From Petrosia ficiformis (Eukaryota > Porifera > Demospongiae > Haplosclerida > Petrosiidae), in NCBI GenBank assembly GCA_947044365.1, contig OX345636.1, positions 27,021,466-27,085,465 of the forward strand: a stretch of 64,000 bases of DNA. Reading direction: 5' to 3'. Shown here in pieces: positions 12,330 to 22,445 of the stretch; the stretch's first letter is position 1, and every line of letters starts with the position of its first letter. A program made the translations under genes and the position numbers. The notes beneath the pieces are model-generated. The model made no database searches and was not told the origin of the DNA. It saw only the letters and a list, made by a program, of their open reading frames with translations.

Positions 12330-13819
12330 CCGTGGCGCTCAAAACAGTTCGGACACCCCCATAATTTACATTGCAATTAATGGTAAACCACAAATCTAAA
12401 GCGCTAAAAAACATAGACTAATCAAAAATGTACAGCTGCTTTATTGCATTCAAACTAACCACATTGCTTTATTGTTTACACAAGAGCTATTGAAAACACT
12501 CTTTGAAGTCTGAAGTTCCCAGAATAACGCCAAGAGGAAAACCTACATCTGAATTTACCAAAGGTAGAATTATTGGATTGAGTCAATCAAATAAATCAAT
12601 AAGGGAGATATCAAAAATATTGAAAGTTGCAAAGAGTACAGTAAATGATATTATTAAAACATATAAAAATACTGGCACATGTGAAAATAAAAAAATATAT
12701 GGAGAAATGAGACAGGTGTTGTTGCATCAACATCAACAGTTAAGTGCAGGCTGATTACAGCAGGGTTAAATGGAAGAATTGCCAGGAGGAAGCCCTTACT
12801 TCTGCCACGCCACAAAATTACTCGTTTAGAGTGGGCTAAGGCTCATGCACAGTGGACTGATGATATGTGGAAGAGAGTAGTATGGTCAGATGAGTCCAAA
12901 TTCAACATTTTTAAGAGTGATGGAAGAACATATATTAGAAGAAGAAAATCAGAAGAGTTTAATGAGGATTGTGTAGTAGGTACGGTAAAACATGGTGGAG
13001 GTAGTGTAATGGTATGGGGTTGTATTTGTGGAGATCAAACAGGTATGTTTTGAGGGTTGACACAACAATGAATGCACACCGATATCTACAAGTTTTAGAA
13101 GATGGTATGATTCCATCAGCTTGGGCTGCTCGAGGGTTGGACTTCATTTTTATGCATGACAATGCTCCATGTCATCGAGCCAATATTGTATCAGAGTGGT
13201 TAAGTGAACAAGATATTGAAGTTACAGCATGGCCTCCTCAATCACCTGATTTGAACCCAATCGAGAACTTATGGGACTACATTGAGCGTCAAGTAGATAA
13301 ATTACCATCAACCACAAAAGAAGATCTTTGGAAAAACCTGAAGAGTGTTTGGGATGTCATTCCATCAGCAGTTATAGAGAACCTTGTTTGTTCAATGCCA
13401 AGAAGAGTTACTGAAGTGATAAAAGCAAAGGGGTGTCATACAAAATACTAGAGAATTTATACCTATTTAACTATAATAAATTATTATACATTTTATATAC
13501 ATCACATATTCTTTTCCTTCATAGCTAGCTACAAGTCTCACACACACTATAACAAAAATTATTATTATAAATAACACTCCAGTCTAATAACCAGAATTAA
13601 TAATATTTAGGCATCCATCTATGGTAAATTTATATTTCTGTATCTCTGTAGCACTTACCTAACAATCCAGCAATATTTTCTCACTTCTTTTAAAAAAAAC
13701 ACTGTGGTAGCACACGTGATTTTGTGGTGACTCTGTGAAACCTTACAACTTTATAAATTAATAATAATTAGTTATTAATTATTTCTGCGTGGGTGTCCGA
13801 ATTCTTTTGAGCGCCACTG
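12330..13819 (+). mobile_element. Tc1/mariner element with both termini
   Basis: The ends are CCGTGGCGCTCAAAACAG on the left and, reversed, CAGTGGCGCTCAAAAGAA on the right. Inverted similarity extends through GTTCGGACACCC over about 30 bp, flanked by TA target duplications at 12328-12329 and 13820-13821. The length of 1490 bp is normal for a Tc1 element. It landed at the edge of a TA microsatellite (12284-12329). The transposase inside is frameshifted, so the copy could move only if served by another element. Confidence 0.92.
12503..13451 (+). pseudogene. Tc1-like DD34E transposase, frameshifted
   Basis: Three frames cover the protein. 12503-12754 gives the N-terminal helix-turn-helix (SEFTKGRIIGLSQSNKSIRE, then AKSTVNDIIKTYKNTG). 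12800-13053 gives the start of the catalytic core (VVWSDESKFNIF, first Asp). 13014-13451 gives MHDNAPCH (second Asp) and SPDLNPIENLW (Glu). Thirty-four residues separate the last Asp and Glu, so this is a DD34E enzyme. The breaks lie near 12750 and 13045. The C-terminus ends normally at TAG 13449-13451. Confidence 0.9.
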
Positions 13820-13992
13820 TATATATATATACGTGTCCTATTACAACGAAAAAAAAAAGAAAATTTTGTATCATCATATTAGAACGATAAAAAAAAAACA
13901 AGACATCATATTAGATTTTGTATCATAATTATATCCAAACTATCATTATATTTCCTAAAGATTTTGACAACAGGTTCTAGTAACTAAACAGA
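13820..13992. other. AT-rich spacer with short direct repeats
   Basis: TTTTGTATCAT(AAT/CAT) and CATCATATTAGA each occur twice in about 80 bp beside A-tracts. It forms the 3' flank of the minus-strand gene that follows. Confidence 0.4.
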
Positions 13993-14872
13993 TTAAGAAG
14001 AAGATTGGTCTACACAGCCTTTAAAAAAACGTAAAAGTTGTTTATAACCTTCACCATCATAGCCAGGGGTATTGATGGTAGCTCCTGACGTTATGTATAA
14101 TTTTCTATTTTTTGTTACTGTACAATACCCCATTGCCCATGTAAACGAGTTTGTTAGTATAAATGGTAGTGATGCACCTTGTGGCAAATTTTCTGACAAA
14201 ATGTGTACTTCCCTCAGCATTTGGGCGAAAGCTTTGGTTGGTCCAATATGGCAACTTATTTCTTGCCGTTTAACTTCCACAATCAGAAATGGTTTTTTGT
14301 TCCCACTATGGGTAAAATGAAACATATAATCAGTGAATACAGAATGATTTTTTACTGTTGATTGTGAAGAAATTTTGATATTTTCACACACGTTGAGTAT
14401 CGGCAGAAAAGTAAAAAAAAACCTTGTGACATGCATCCATTTCACTGGTAAAAATTTTGTTGATCATCACCACATGTTCAATAATGTTTTTTAAAGTTTC
14501 TTGGTCTGCAGTTGTTTCTGTTCCTTCTAAATTTAATGGTGGAATATATTGTAAATTTTCGTTTGTAATTACAGTTTTCTCAACATCCTTCCACTGTATA
14601 CTGGACGGATTTGGCAACTCGACTACCTGAAGTAAAAGTTGTGAATTCATGAAACTAGACACAAACCAACCTTACCTCATCAATGGCTTTTAGTAATTGG
14701 TCTTTCCATCCCGTTAGCCCAACTGATTGAAGGATCTTTTCTTGTTGTTCTGCATTTAATCCCTCTTTAAATACACTTACATCAATTAACTCTTCTAATT
14801 TAGTAAATGCAGTTTCCTTCATGGACGGATCAATTCCATTTATAGCCTCACTGATCGTTTGCCAGCTTGTTT
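13993..14872 (-). CDS. PD-(D/E)XK nuclease-like protein, frame broken at a T tract
   Basis: The exon at 14872-14676 (acceptor TTTCTACAG, donor GAG|GTAAGG) and the exon starting at 14626 (acceptor TTTACTTCAG) are separated by a 49-nt intron and join in phase 0. The second exon leaves its frame near 14415-14425, where the minus strand has a run of nine T; a one-base shift there opens the frame that runs to the stop at 13993. The C-terminal frame carries D39, FLIVEVKRQ (E57, K59) and Q75 (numbered from 14445), spaced like the PD-(D/E)XK nuclease core, and ends at GCVDQSSS. The N-terminal part is helical and unfamiliar. The break could be a real mutation or a homopolymer sequencing error. DNA-cleaving activity is inferred from the motif only. 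A 5' exon upstream of 14872 is expected and was not found. Confidence 0.6.
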
Positions 14873-14963
14873 CTGTAGAAACAAACACATCATAAAGTCC
14901 TTTGTTATTATGTAAGAACAACAAATGGTTTAATTTAGAGCTATACAATCTCCTACAATTCAC

Positions 14964-16284
14964 TTAAACATGATTGGAAAAAACACTGCAATAATTACTG
15001 TTATTCAGGGTCAGTGTTGCTGCTAAGCACGTATGGCGTGCATCTGATGCTATTCCAGACATAGTGATCAGTGCTCTGATGTGCAATTGTTAAGTCTGCA
15101 ATGGCTACACATTCTACTGGCCTTACCTGTTCAAAGCAGCTAAAAGTGAGTTGCTTCGTTGTTTTAGAGTATCACTTGGGAGTTAGGTGAGCAGTCTTTA
15201 ATAAGTTTATGAAACATAATTAAGCATTCCAGTTATTGTGATGCATCATAATCTTGTTGGACTAGGTCAGAAAAAGACGGTTTGACAGACATATAATTTC
15301 TTAACTCCAGGACTACACTTTGTACATTAGATTATGTACACACCCCTCTGACCCTACCCATTTTCAGAACAACCTCTGATCTCCAATCTATATACTGATA
15401 CCCTTAGTCTCGTCCCCAGTTGCCCATGTTCTTTATGAGTGAGAGGCCGTCTGGGTACACTTAACAACTTGGGATTAGGGACAGTGTTTTGGCAAATTGT
15501 AATATACTCGTGATCAGAGGATTGATAAAATTATGCAAGTTGCAAACAAAGAATAGACTCTACCATTCCCGTGGATATCCAGAAGCTTTTTTGAAGTTAG
15601 CATTCCCTTCTTAAAAGGAGTAGCTTAATTAAGGTTGTTCACAAATTTTTAGAAAACAGTGAGGTTGTTTGTTCACAAAACAGACAAAACAATATGTGCC
15701 AGAGATTTAATTGCTACTGTAGATAGCCCACAAGCACTAATAAAAATACGAGGTGTACTTATGTTAGTGTTTTGCTCATCAATAGTAATCAAAAAATCAA
15801 ATTATTGATGATGTCACCAAGAAAATTAATGATGAATGAAGTGAAAGTGTACCAGACACCCTCTCACTCATTATGGAATTACAAATCACAGTTCTATTAG
15901 CATTGTTACAGAAAATCCTGAACAGGAAGTTTTGATTAAAAAACCACAATAATGGCTTCCTCTCAATTAGATGGAAGTAACATGGTAGTTACCCTCGCTG
16001 CGTAGCGTAGGCAGAAAGGTACAGTAATCGTTTTGTCTGTGTGTGTGTGTGTGTTAGCAATTTTTCTTGAAAAATAAAAACATTGACATTTCAAAAGGGG
16101 TACTGGTACACTTCAAATTATACAAGGAAAAAAATAACGTAGGAATTCTTCTAAAACCTTTTTGTTGTAAAGTTATGACAAGTTTTATAACTCACAGTTA
16201 CCGTTTCACGACTTTAAGATGAAACGAGGGCAATAACGAGAGTAAATATGGACACACAAAACACAGGTGATCCTCTTGCATGGC
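14964..16284. other. Intergenic, no gene seen
   Basis: No open frame of note. TAGTCTCG at 15405-15412 resembles the terminal sequence of the elements at 17.3 and 19.1 kb, but no partner end was found. A short GT microsatellite lies at about 16040-16053. Confidence 0.45.
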
Positions 16285-16483
16285 GACTTAGCTATTAGCT
16301 AAAGGGGCCGGCGTTACAGAGAGAGAGTCATACACATACATGAGTAAATTAGAAATTCAACACTGCAACCATCAAAATGTACAAGTAACTTACCAAAAAG
16401 ATGAATTCTGGTCTGTAGCAACTATTCGATCTCTAAGAGGATAGCTAGTTACCGACTTAGCTATTAGCTAAGGAGGCTGGCGT

Positions 16484-16514
<31 letters not shown>

Positions 16515-17038
16515 TCATACGCATACATGAGTAAATTATAGAAATTCAACACTGCAACCATCAAAACGTACAAGTAACTTACCAAAAAGATGAATTCTGG
16601 TCTGTAGCAACTATTAGATAATAACCGATCTCTAAGAGGTTAGCTAGTTACCGACTTAGCTATTAGCTTTAGGGGCTGGCGTTACAGAGAGAGAGTCATA
16701 CGCATACATGAGTAAATTAGAAATTCAACACTGCAACCATCAAAATGTACAAGTAACTTACCAAAAAGATGAATTCTGGTCTGTAGCAACTATTCGATCT
16801 CTAAGAGGATAGCTAGTTACCGACTTAGCTATTAGCTAAGGGGGCTGGCGTTACAGATAGAGAGAGAGAGAGAGAGAGAGTCATACGCATACATGAGTAA
16901 ATTATAGAAATTCAACACTGCAACCATCAAAACGTACAAGTAACTTACCAAAAAGATGAATTCTGGTCTGTAGCAACTAATAGATAATAACCGATCTCTA
17001 AGAGGTTAGCTAGTTACCGACTTAGCTATTAGCTAAGG
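16285..17038. repeat. Higher-order tandem repeat, alternating 169/199-bp units
   Basis: GACTTAGCTATTAGCT recurs at 16285, 16454, 16653, 16822 and 17019, giving spacings of 169, 199, 169 and 197 bp. Short and long units alternate: the long units have an expanded (GA)n tract and an extra AGATAATAA block. The real period is therefore a dimer of about 368 bp present twice. Each unit also holds GGCTGGCGTTACAGA and TACAAGTAACTTACC. The array resumes for one short piece after the MITE, at 17331-17356. Confidence 0.9.
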
Positions 17039-17330
17039 AGCCAGACCCGCCCACCCAAGAGGAAGGGTCTGGTTGCATTCAATAGAGCCGACATAGGAAA
17101 TCCTACGCTCCAATGAAATAAGAGCAAACCAAAACGTCATTAAAGCCACGCCTAAACGTTTATCCTACGTAATAAAAGAAATGGAACTGAAAAACTGACA
17201 CCCACGTGACAGCTGATGACGCTAAAATGTCACTACGTATATGGCTTCATTTAAGATACAAGTTGCTCTATTGAATGCAACCAGACCCTAGCCCTTCCTC
17301 TTGGGTGGGCGGGTCTGGCTCGCGAGACTA
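17039..17330. mobile_element. MITE with long inverted repeat, inserted in the tandem array
   Basis: The arms of about 50-60 bp share AGCCAGACCCGCCCACCCAA and TCTGGTTGCATTCAATAGAG in inverted order; the interior is non-coding. The right end reads CGCGAGACTA; the left end lacks the matching first ten bases. TTAGCTAAGG flanks both sides (17029-17038 and 17331-17340), a 9-10 bp target duplication. TAGTCTCG ends with 9-bp duplications are shared with the element at 19147-19771, so both probably depend on the same Mutator-like transposase (inference). Confidence 0.75.
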
Positions 17331-17373
17331 TTAGCTAAGGGGGCCGGCGTTACAGCCTTTTATATAATTTATG

Positions 17374-17386
17374 AGGTCAAAGGTCA
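17374..17386 (+). promoter_or_regulatory. Perfect DR1 nuclear-receptor site
   Basis: AGGTCAAAGGTCA is two AGGTCA half-sites with one base between, the consensus for RXR/HNF4/COUP-type receptors. A third GGTCA follows at about 17389, and a TATATAA lies 13 bp upstream. The first ATG downstream is at 17431. The site is exact, but function is inference: a 13-bp word can occur by chance. Confidence 0.4.
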
Positions 17387-17430
17387 CCGGTCATTGTCGT
17401 CTTGGTTGACATCAAATACAAGAAGCAAAC

Positions 17431-17780
17431 ATGGATTACAACTTAGTGCAACAATTTGTTGCATCTGATAAACAAAGTTGTTCAAACCACTTAGTTTTGG
17501 CTTCCTCGAGCTCACGAGCAGGAGACCTAGTAGCTATTTCTTTTATTCAGGAAATACATGAAACCAACAGTGTCTGACTGAAAGGACTTTAGAATGTACT
17601 GACTCCATTACAAGCATTATTTACTCACGGGATTCTTTTGTAATGTCATGTTGCTGTGCATTTAGTATAAATAATATAAAACTGTACATGCCGGACAAAC
17701 TGACTCCTACATCCCGGTTTGAAGTGACTGTTGTTGTTGAATTGACAGTGGAATTGAAGAGAATTAATTATTTCTTGTAA
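17431..17780 (+). CDS. Unrecognised open region, two frames
   Basis: A 48-codon frame starts at ATG 17431 (MDYNLVQQFV) and stops at 17577. A second frame is open from about 17571 to TAA at 17780 and contains CLTERTLECTDSITSII and a Val/Glu-rich end. The two would read on as one protein of about 118 residues if one base were gained or lost near 17571, which suggests a broken gene or a missed short intron. No domain is recognised. The DR1 site lies 45 bp upstream. The composition looks more coding-like than the surroundings, but the call is weak. Confidence 0.3.
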
Positions 17781-17972
17781 GGGCAACTGTGGACAATCTG
17801 AATATACATGTATACAGACTGTTTCAACCTATTGGGTCTCATCAGCACAGTGTATCCCAAATTCACAATACATTGTTACAGAATAATATGTTATGTAATG
17901 AAAATAAAGTCATCATATCTAGTACCTCAAGAGGTTCTGTAACAAATGGCATTAGCAAACAGGGTGAACTGT

Positions 17973-18245
17973 GATTTGTATTTTCACTTGAGATAATCAA
18001 AACTCCTCAACAATCTTACTTGGTTTATAAAGAACACTTCAGTGTTGCTGGAGGTCATCTGCTATATAAACATTCATTTATCTACAAAGAAGGTGAGTTA
18101 CACATGATTTGTATTTTCCCTTGTGATAATAAAATCTCCTCAACAATCTTCCTTTATTTATAAAGAACACATCATTGTTGCTGGAGGTCATCTGCTATAT
18201 AAACATTCATTTATCTATAAAGATTAAAGAAGGTGATTTACACAT
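17973..18245 (+). repeat. Tandem duplication of an exon-like segment
   Basis: About 130 bp is present twice (GATTTGTATTTTC, CTCCTCAACAATCTT, GCTGGAGGTCATCTGCTATA). The first copy encodes KEHFSVAGGHLLYKHSFIYK and then AAG|GTGAGTT, which looks like a splice donor. The second copy has a stop after YKD and a weaker GTGATTT. This could be a duplicated exon of the upstream unknown open region, or a simple duplication. Confidence 0.55.
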
Positions 18246-18395
18246 GATATTCAGTTTACACTTCAAGTGAAGAATTCAATTAACACATTTCTTATCTAAA
18301 TTAATTACATGAAATTTTTTGTATTGCCATATATAGTTAACTACTATAATTAAAATAAAGTGAGTGCCATATGCATCAGTAATCAATGATATTAA

Positions 18396-19001
18396 TTAAC
18401 CCTTAGAGGACTGAGCTTTTTGTTTCAAAATTCTTCCCATTTCCCACACTGGTGGCTCTATTGCATATATTCTGCTCTCCGTTCACTTTCTCTACCCCCA
18501 AACTTGGCTCCTTTTTCGACATGGAGTACTACTTCTACCAACTTGCTTACCGAGACTCGAAAGTCCCCAAGCGCTTCGTAGGATTAAATCAAATGCAGTG
18601 CTCTCCCTCTTTTGACTGGAACTGGGGAAAGAAAATGATCCCACTGCATGTTGGCACCAGCTACACCCACGATTTCAGGTCTTACAGCAAGGGATATGCC
18701 TTAGGTACCTACCAGAGTGCATGGGCAGGGTCACTGAAACAGCAAATTGTGTGGGCAACGAGGGGCTGCTCCCCCTTCGAAACACCATTAATGGGGAGAC
18801 ACCCCCTTTAAAATTCCCCCCGTAGTCATTATTTAGGCCAAAGGGCAGCTGAAAAACCGTCAACTTTTTTAGCCATTTTTATGGGCTTGTGCCTGACGCA
18901 AATTAAAAGCATTTGGAGAGCTTTGTAAAGCTAGGAACACATTCCAAAACACGTAGGGGTGAAATATCACATATATGTGACATCAGTCTTCTAAGGGTTA
19001 A
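18396..19001. mobile_element. TTAA-flanked element, copy 2
   Basis: It starts TTAACCCTTAGAGGACTGA and ends TCAGTCTTCTAAGGGTTAA: a TTAA duplication plus 15-bp inverted ends with one mismatch. The length is 606 bp. An open frame of 119 codons at 18452-18811 has no match I recognise and is rich in aromatic residues (FFDMEYYFYQLAYRDSKVPK). It could be a remnant of a piggyBac-type transposase, but I see no catalytic motif and do not call it. Confidence 0.75.
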
Positions 19002-19146
19002 GGTAGAACCACATAACTAAAGGTCTTGAGTTACAGTACAATCATGTATTAACCTTATGACATTAAACTATACACTATATTACATATAAAGTCTAATTTT
19101 GAGGGCCAAGTAAATGTAAACAGCCTTTATAAAGCCACATGTTGAC

Positions 19147-19771
19147 TAGTCTCGTACCCAGACTGTCACGCCCCATGGCGAAAAACAGTCTGGTAACTTG
19201 GGCAAACATTCCTGGCGCAGTGACGTTTACTACAGAGAAAACGAAATAACCAATCAGATTTCAAATATTAGTACGAATCATGTGGTGTCATTAGGTGACT
19301 GGAAATACTTAAAGATGGCGTTCCCTTTAGAAGCTATAGAAGATGCTTTAAAAATGGCTATTTCTCAAGCAGGATATAACAGTCTCGTGTGAACAACACG
19401 AAACAATGATTAACTTTGTAAGGGGTAAAGATGTTTTTGTTTCTCTCCCGACTGGGGCTGGAAACAAAAACAACAGTCATAAAACACTTTCTACAAAAAA
19501 AGGATTTATCTGGTAGTACTATTTTGGCTCTCTGAAGAAAGTTCCAGACGCCGAAAATATTAAAACTAGTAGAAGTAGCTATGATCACTCTTCTTCCACT
19601 GCAGGGACGCTGAAGTTGTCCACAAATAAAACACAACTCTAACTACGCCATATTATTACAAACACCTGTCATGTGATGATAACGCGGTGTAACGTCACTG
19701 CGCCAGGAATGTTTGCCCAAGTTACCAGACTGTTTTTCGCCATGGGGCGTGACAGTCTGGGTACGAGACTA
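19147..19771. mobile_element. Mutator-like MITE carrying a RecQ helicase fragment
   Basis: The inverted ends are about 80 bp, nearly perfect, beginning TAGTCTCGTACCCAGACTGT on both sides. They are flanked by the 9-bp duplication CATGTTGAC at 19138-19146 and 19772-19780. Nine-bp duplications are typical of Mutator-like elements. The 625-bp element encodes no transposase but carries helicase-like coding sequence (next entry), the arrangement called Pack-MULE in plants. The family assignment rests on the duplication length and long termini. Confidence 0.8.
19315..19520 (+). pseudogene. RecQ-like helicase N-terminal fragment (captured)
   Basis: From ATG 19315 the frame reads MAFPLEAIEDALKMAISQAG and stops at 19392. 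One base further the frame continues EQHETMINFVRGKDVFVSLP then TGAG, the Q-motif to Walker A region of RecQ-type DNA helicases (normally LPTGxGKS). Here the lysine-serine of the P-loop is displaced (GAGNKNN), so it cannot bind ATP, and the remainder of the helicase is absent. RecQ enzymes unwind DNA in repair; this piece is probably only cargo of the surrounding element. The match is from motif memory and needs a search. Confidence 0.65.
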
Positions 19772-19959
19772 CATGTTGACCTTAACATGTAAACAAGTTA
19801 CACACAGACAAACTAGTCTAATTCATAAGTGGAAGATACATACTGTATTTGTTCTAATCATGCGTCGTTAAGATATTCCATTCTGACTCATTATTAGAAA
19901 TACAACTAAAAAAATTGATGCATAATTAGAAAAATAAGGAAATTACGCACCGCAAAATT

Positions 19960-20170
19960 AGAAGTAGTAGTCCACTGGCAACGCCCACTTCTATACTCAC
20001 CTATATTACTTCTTCATTTTAAAACAGATTGACTTCTAACTCATAGTTTGACAGAAAACCTTCTGAGAATGCCATAGCTACCCAAAACATCCATCATTAC
20101 ATACAGGAAAGCAGCAAGGTGAGTGTTCGAAGGTGTAGGAGTCAGTGCCAACATTCAAAAGTAGCGTCTC
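19960..20170. repeat. Fragment related to the TTAA-element interior
   Basis: GGCAACGCCCACTTCTATAC, GGAAAGCAGCAAGGTGAGTG and GTCAGTGCCAA match the interior of the 8610-9287 element. No TTAA/CCCTT ends were found here, so it is a truncated relative. Confidence 0.5.
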
Positions 20171-20510
20171 TATCACATTGTTAATGCATTTTTGTGCTAT
20201 TTTAACAAAACACACGTCTTCTTTGTAGTGTGTGCGTGTCACTTACTCTTATATTCCATGTGTTTATTGTATACTTACAGCTATATAGTTTATAAAAGTT
20301 TTAAATTTCATTCGCATTACGCCCACGAACTGGAATAATTTCAAACTTGAAGCGTTAATTACTTATGATGGGACGCAACAATAGAATATTTATTTCAACA
20401 CAGAATTAGAAATGGACAGCGTGACAATTGACACATGTATGGAAATTATTTGCCATCACCAATTCTTTTTGACGCTGAATTAGAACAACGCATGATTAGA
20501 ACAAATATGG

Positions 20511-20690
20511 TATATGTGTCACCATACAGTAACAGTAATTACCCTAGTTCTACTGTCAGTATAGCACAGTATAGTACAGTAATTACTGTCTTACTAATTA
20601 AATTGACAAGTACATCAATTAACTAGTGTTGTAAAACTACTGAGTAATTACTGTACTGTATGGTGACTTTTTATTGACATATACTGTATA
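20511..20690. mobile_element. Inverted-repeat MITE (copy 1 of 2)
   Basis: The left arm GTCACCATACAGTAACAGTA is mirrored by TACTGTACTGTATGGTGAC on the right, with TTTTATTGACATAT beyond it. A second copy is at 31805-31965. The interior is AT-rich and non-coding. Target duplication not resolved. Confidence 0.65.
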
Positions 20691-21343
20691 TGTACATTTT
20701 TACTTGTCAACCTGTCAACCTGACTATGTTGATACACAGCCCCTCCTCCTATGTTTATTGAGAGTTGCTATGGTTGGAAACATGAGGGTAGAACTTTGCA
20801 TATAATTCTGTAATAAACTCGTGCAACATAATTATAACATGTTTCTACAGACTATTGTTATCCTTCATGATTATTGTTCTCTAAGTCTGACTCAATTGTA
20901 GCCTGTGTTTTGACTAAGACTCTAAATACTGCATCACCAGAAATGCAAAAAAAATAATTATGTCTCATGAATGTCATTATGTAGTCATTTAAGGGTTCCA
21001 TGTTCAAGCAATATCAAGGTAAATCACAAAACACTAATTTTTATCTCTTTGAAGCTTTGTTTCTTGGGCTTTGTCTATCGTCACAATGAGTGTTTCTTCA
21101 GCTATTTGTGAAGTTTTGTCTAGTAATTCACCAGTTCTCAAGAAATATAATATTTACTTTGGAGTACGCCCCACCCCTCCTGTTGGTTTTGTATATTATT
21201 AACCCAAGTACAAAGTTATGACATGTGTGTCAGTGTGTGTGTTATCACTTATAATGAATGCAAATATAATTATGTATGTAAAACATAATGCCAATCATTA
21301 TTTCTCAACACACTTCAGCAATTGTGGCAAGGGTTCTGCACTA

Positions 21344-21373
21344 TGAGTGCATCCCCCCCCCCCTTTTCACTCA

Positions 21374-21407
<34 letters not shown>
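21344..21407. repeat. Poly-C and (AC)n microsatellite
   Basis: A run of about 11 C is followed by TTTTCACTCACTC and about 15 AC dinucleotides. Simple repeat, no gene. Confidence 0.9.
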
Positions 21408-21408
<1 letters not shown>

Positions 21409-21676
21409 TATGTTGACCTCAAAAGGGTAACATAATTATATCAAATGTGATCTAATAAGATTGCAGAACCACATACTAACTAGTCAAAACAGATCTCCAC
21501 AAACAAGTTGACCTATTTCCCAGGACCAGCTCTATTACCAGATATCGCTAACACTGATGAGTGATGAATAACAAGGTACTACAAAACTTTCACAACTACA
21601 CTGCTCAGTAATACTATTTATAAGTTTGGACACAGAAACTAATTGTTGTATAATTAAACTCCCCTGAATTGAATAT

Positions 21677-21820
21677 AAAATCTTGTTGTTGGATAATGCC
21701 CCAGCTCATCCTTCATCTGAAGAGCTAAAATCTGCTGATGGCAATGTTACCACCTTATTTTTACCCCCTATAGCGACCTCAATTCTACAACCAATGGATC
21801 AAGGGGTAATCGAAGCCCTT
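21677..21820 (+). pseudogene. Tigger/pogo (DDE_1) transposase fragment
   Basis: 48 codons in one frame read [16 protein letters not shown] and later [20 protein letters not shown] then IEAL. This is the conserved block around the second catalytic Asp of pogo/Tigger/jerky-type transposases. The match stops exactly at the TTAA where the next element begins, so the fragment was cut by that insertion; the continuation is not visible beyond 22445. No other part of the transposase is present. Confidence 0.85.
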
Positions 21821-22445
21821 AACCCTTAGAAGACTGATGTCACATATATGTGACGTTTCACCCATACATGGTTCTATCTATGCCTGTAGTTGTATTTATG
21901 GTTGTCACTTAAAATAATGTGTAGTACATGCAGTACATAGAAGGGATGTATGCAAGCATGTATTCTGTGGTTTGTAGAGTATACTTATATGAAGTGACAA
22001 CCCTGACAAGTAGCCTCAGAGTCTGAGTGCATTGTTTTCAGTGCAGAGTACCCCATCCCCTATTAAAGTGTATGCCATCCAGTGAAATACAGAAATTGCA
22101 CATACTATTATTGACAGTGTTCTTTAATTGGCAGTTAGGAGGTTTTGGATAATTGGCAATGAATACACATGTGCAATCCAAACACATAACTTTTATACAA
22201 CACAAACTTTTAACTTACTAAGACAGAGGACCTTGAAACAATGTCATACATATCGATACCAAAATCATGGATCGTTAGTGGGAGGAAAGTAACAAGGCGA
22301 GTGTTTAAAGTGTAGTGGCCAGTGCCAATACCCACACTTAGCGTCTTTTGTCAAGTCGACTGCTTATAACTTTGGATTTTTGCACAAGCTTAAAGCGGAC
22401 TGTCTTGTGTAGAAAATGTGGTTGAAAAATATCATCCATGGTTAA
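21819..22445. mobile_element. TTAA-flanked element, copy 3, right end decayed
   Basis: The left end TTAACCCTTAGAAGACTGATG followed by TCACATATATGTGAC is almost the reverse complement of the right end of copy 2. Interior blocks at 22240-22370 match copy 1. The right boundary is taken as the TTAA at 22442-22445 and is uncertain. Confidence 0.55.

Noticed and set aside
18452..18811. 119-codon frame inside a TTAA element, possible piggyBac transposase
   Set aside because: No catalytic Asp pattern or known motif; only the location suggests it.
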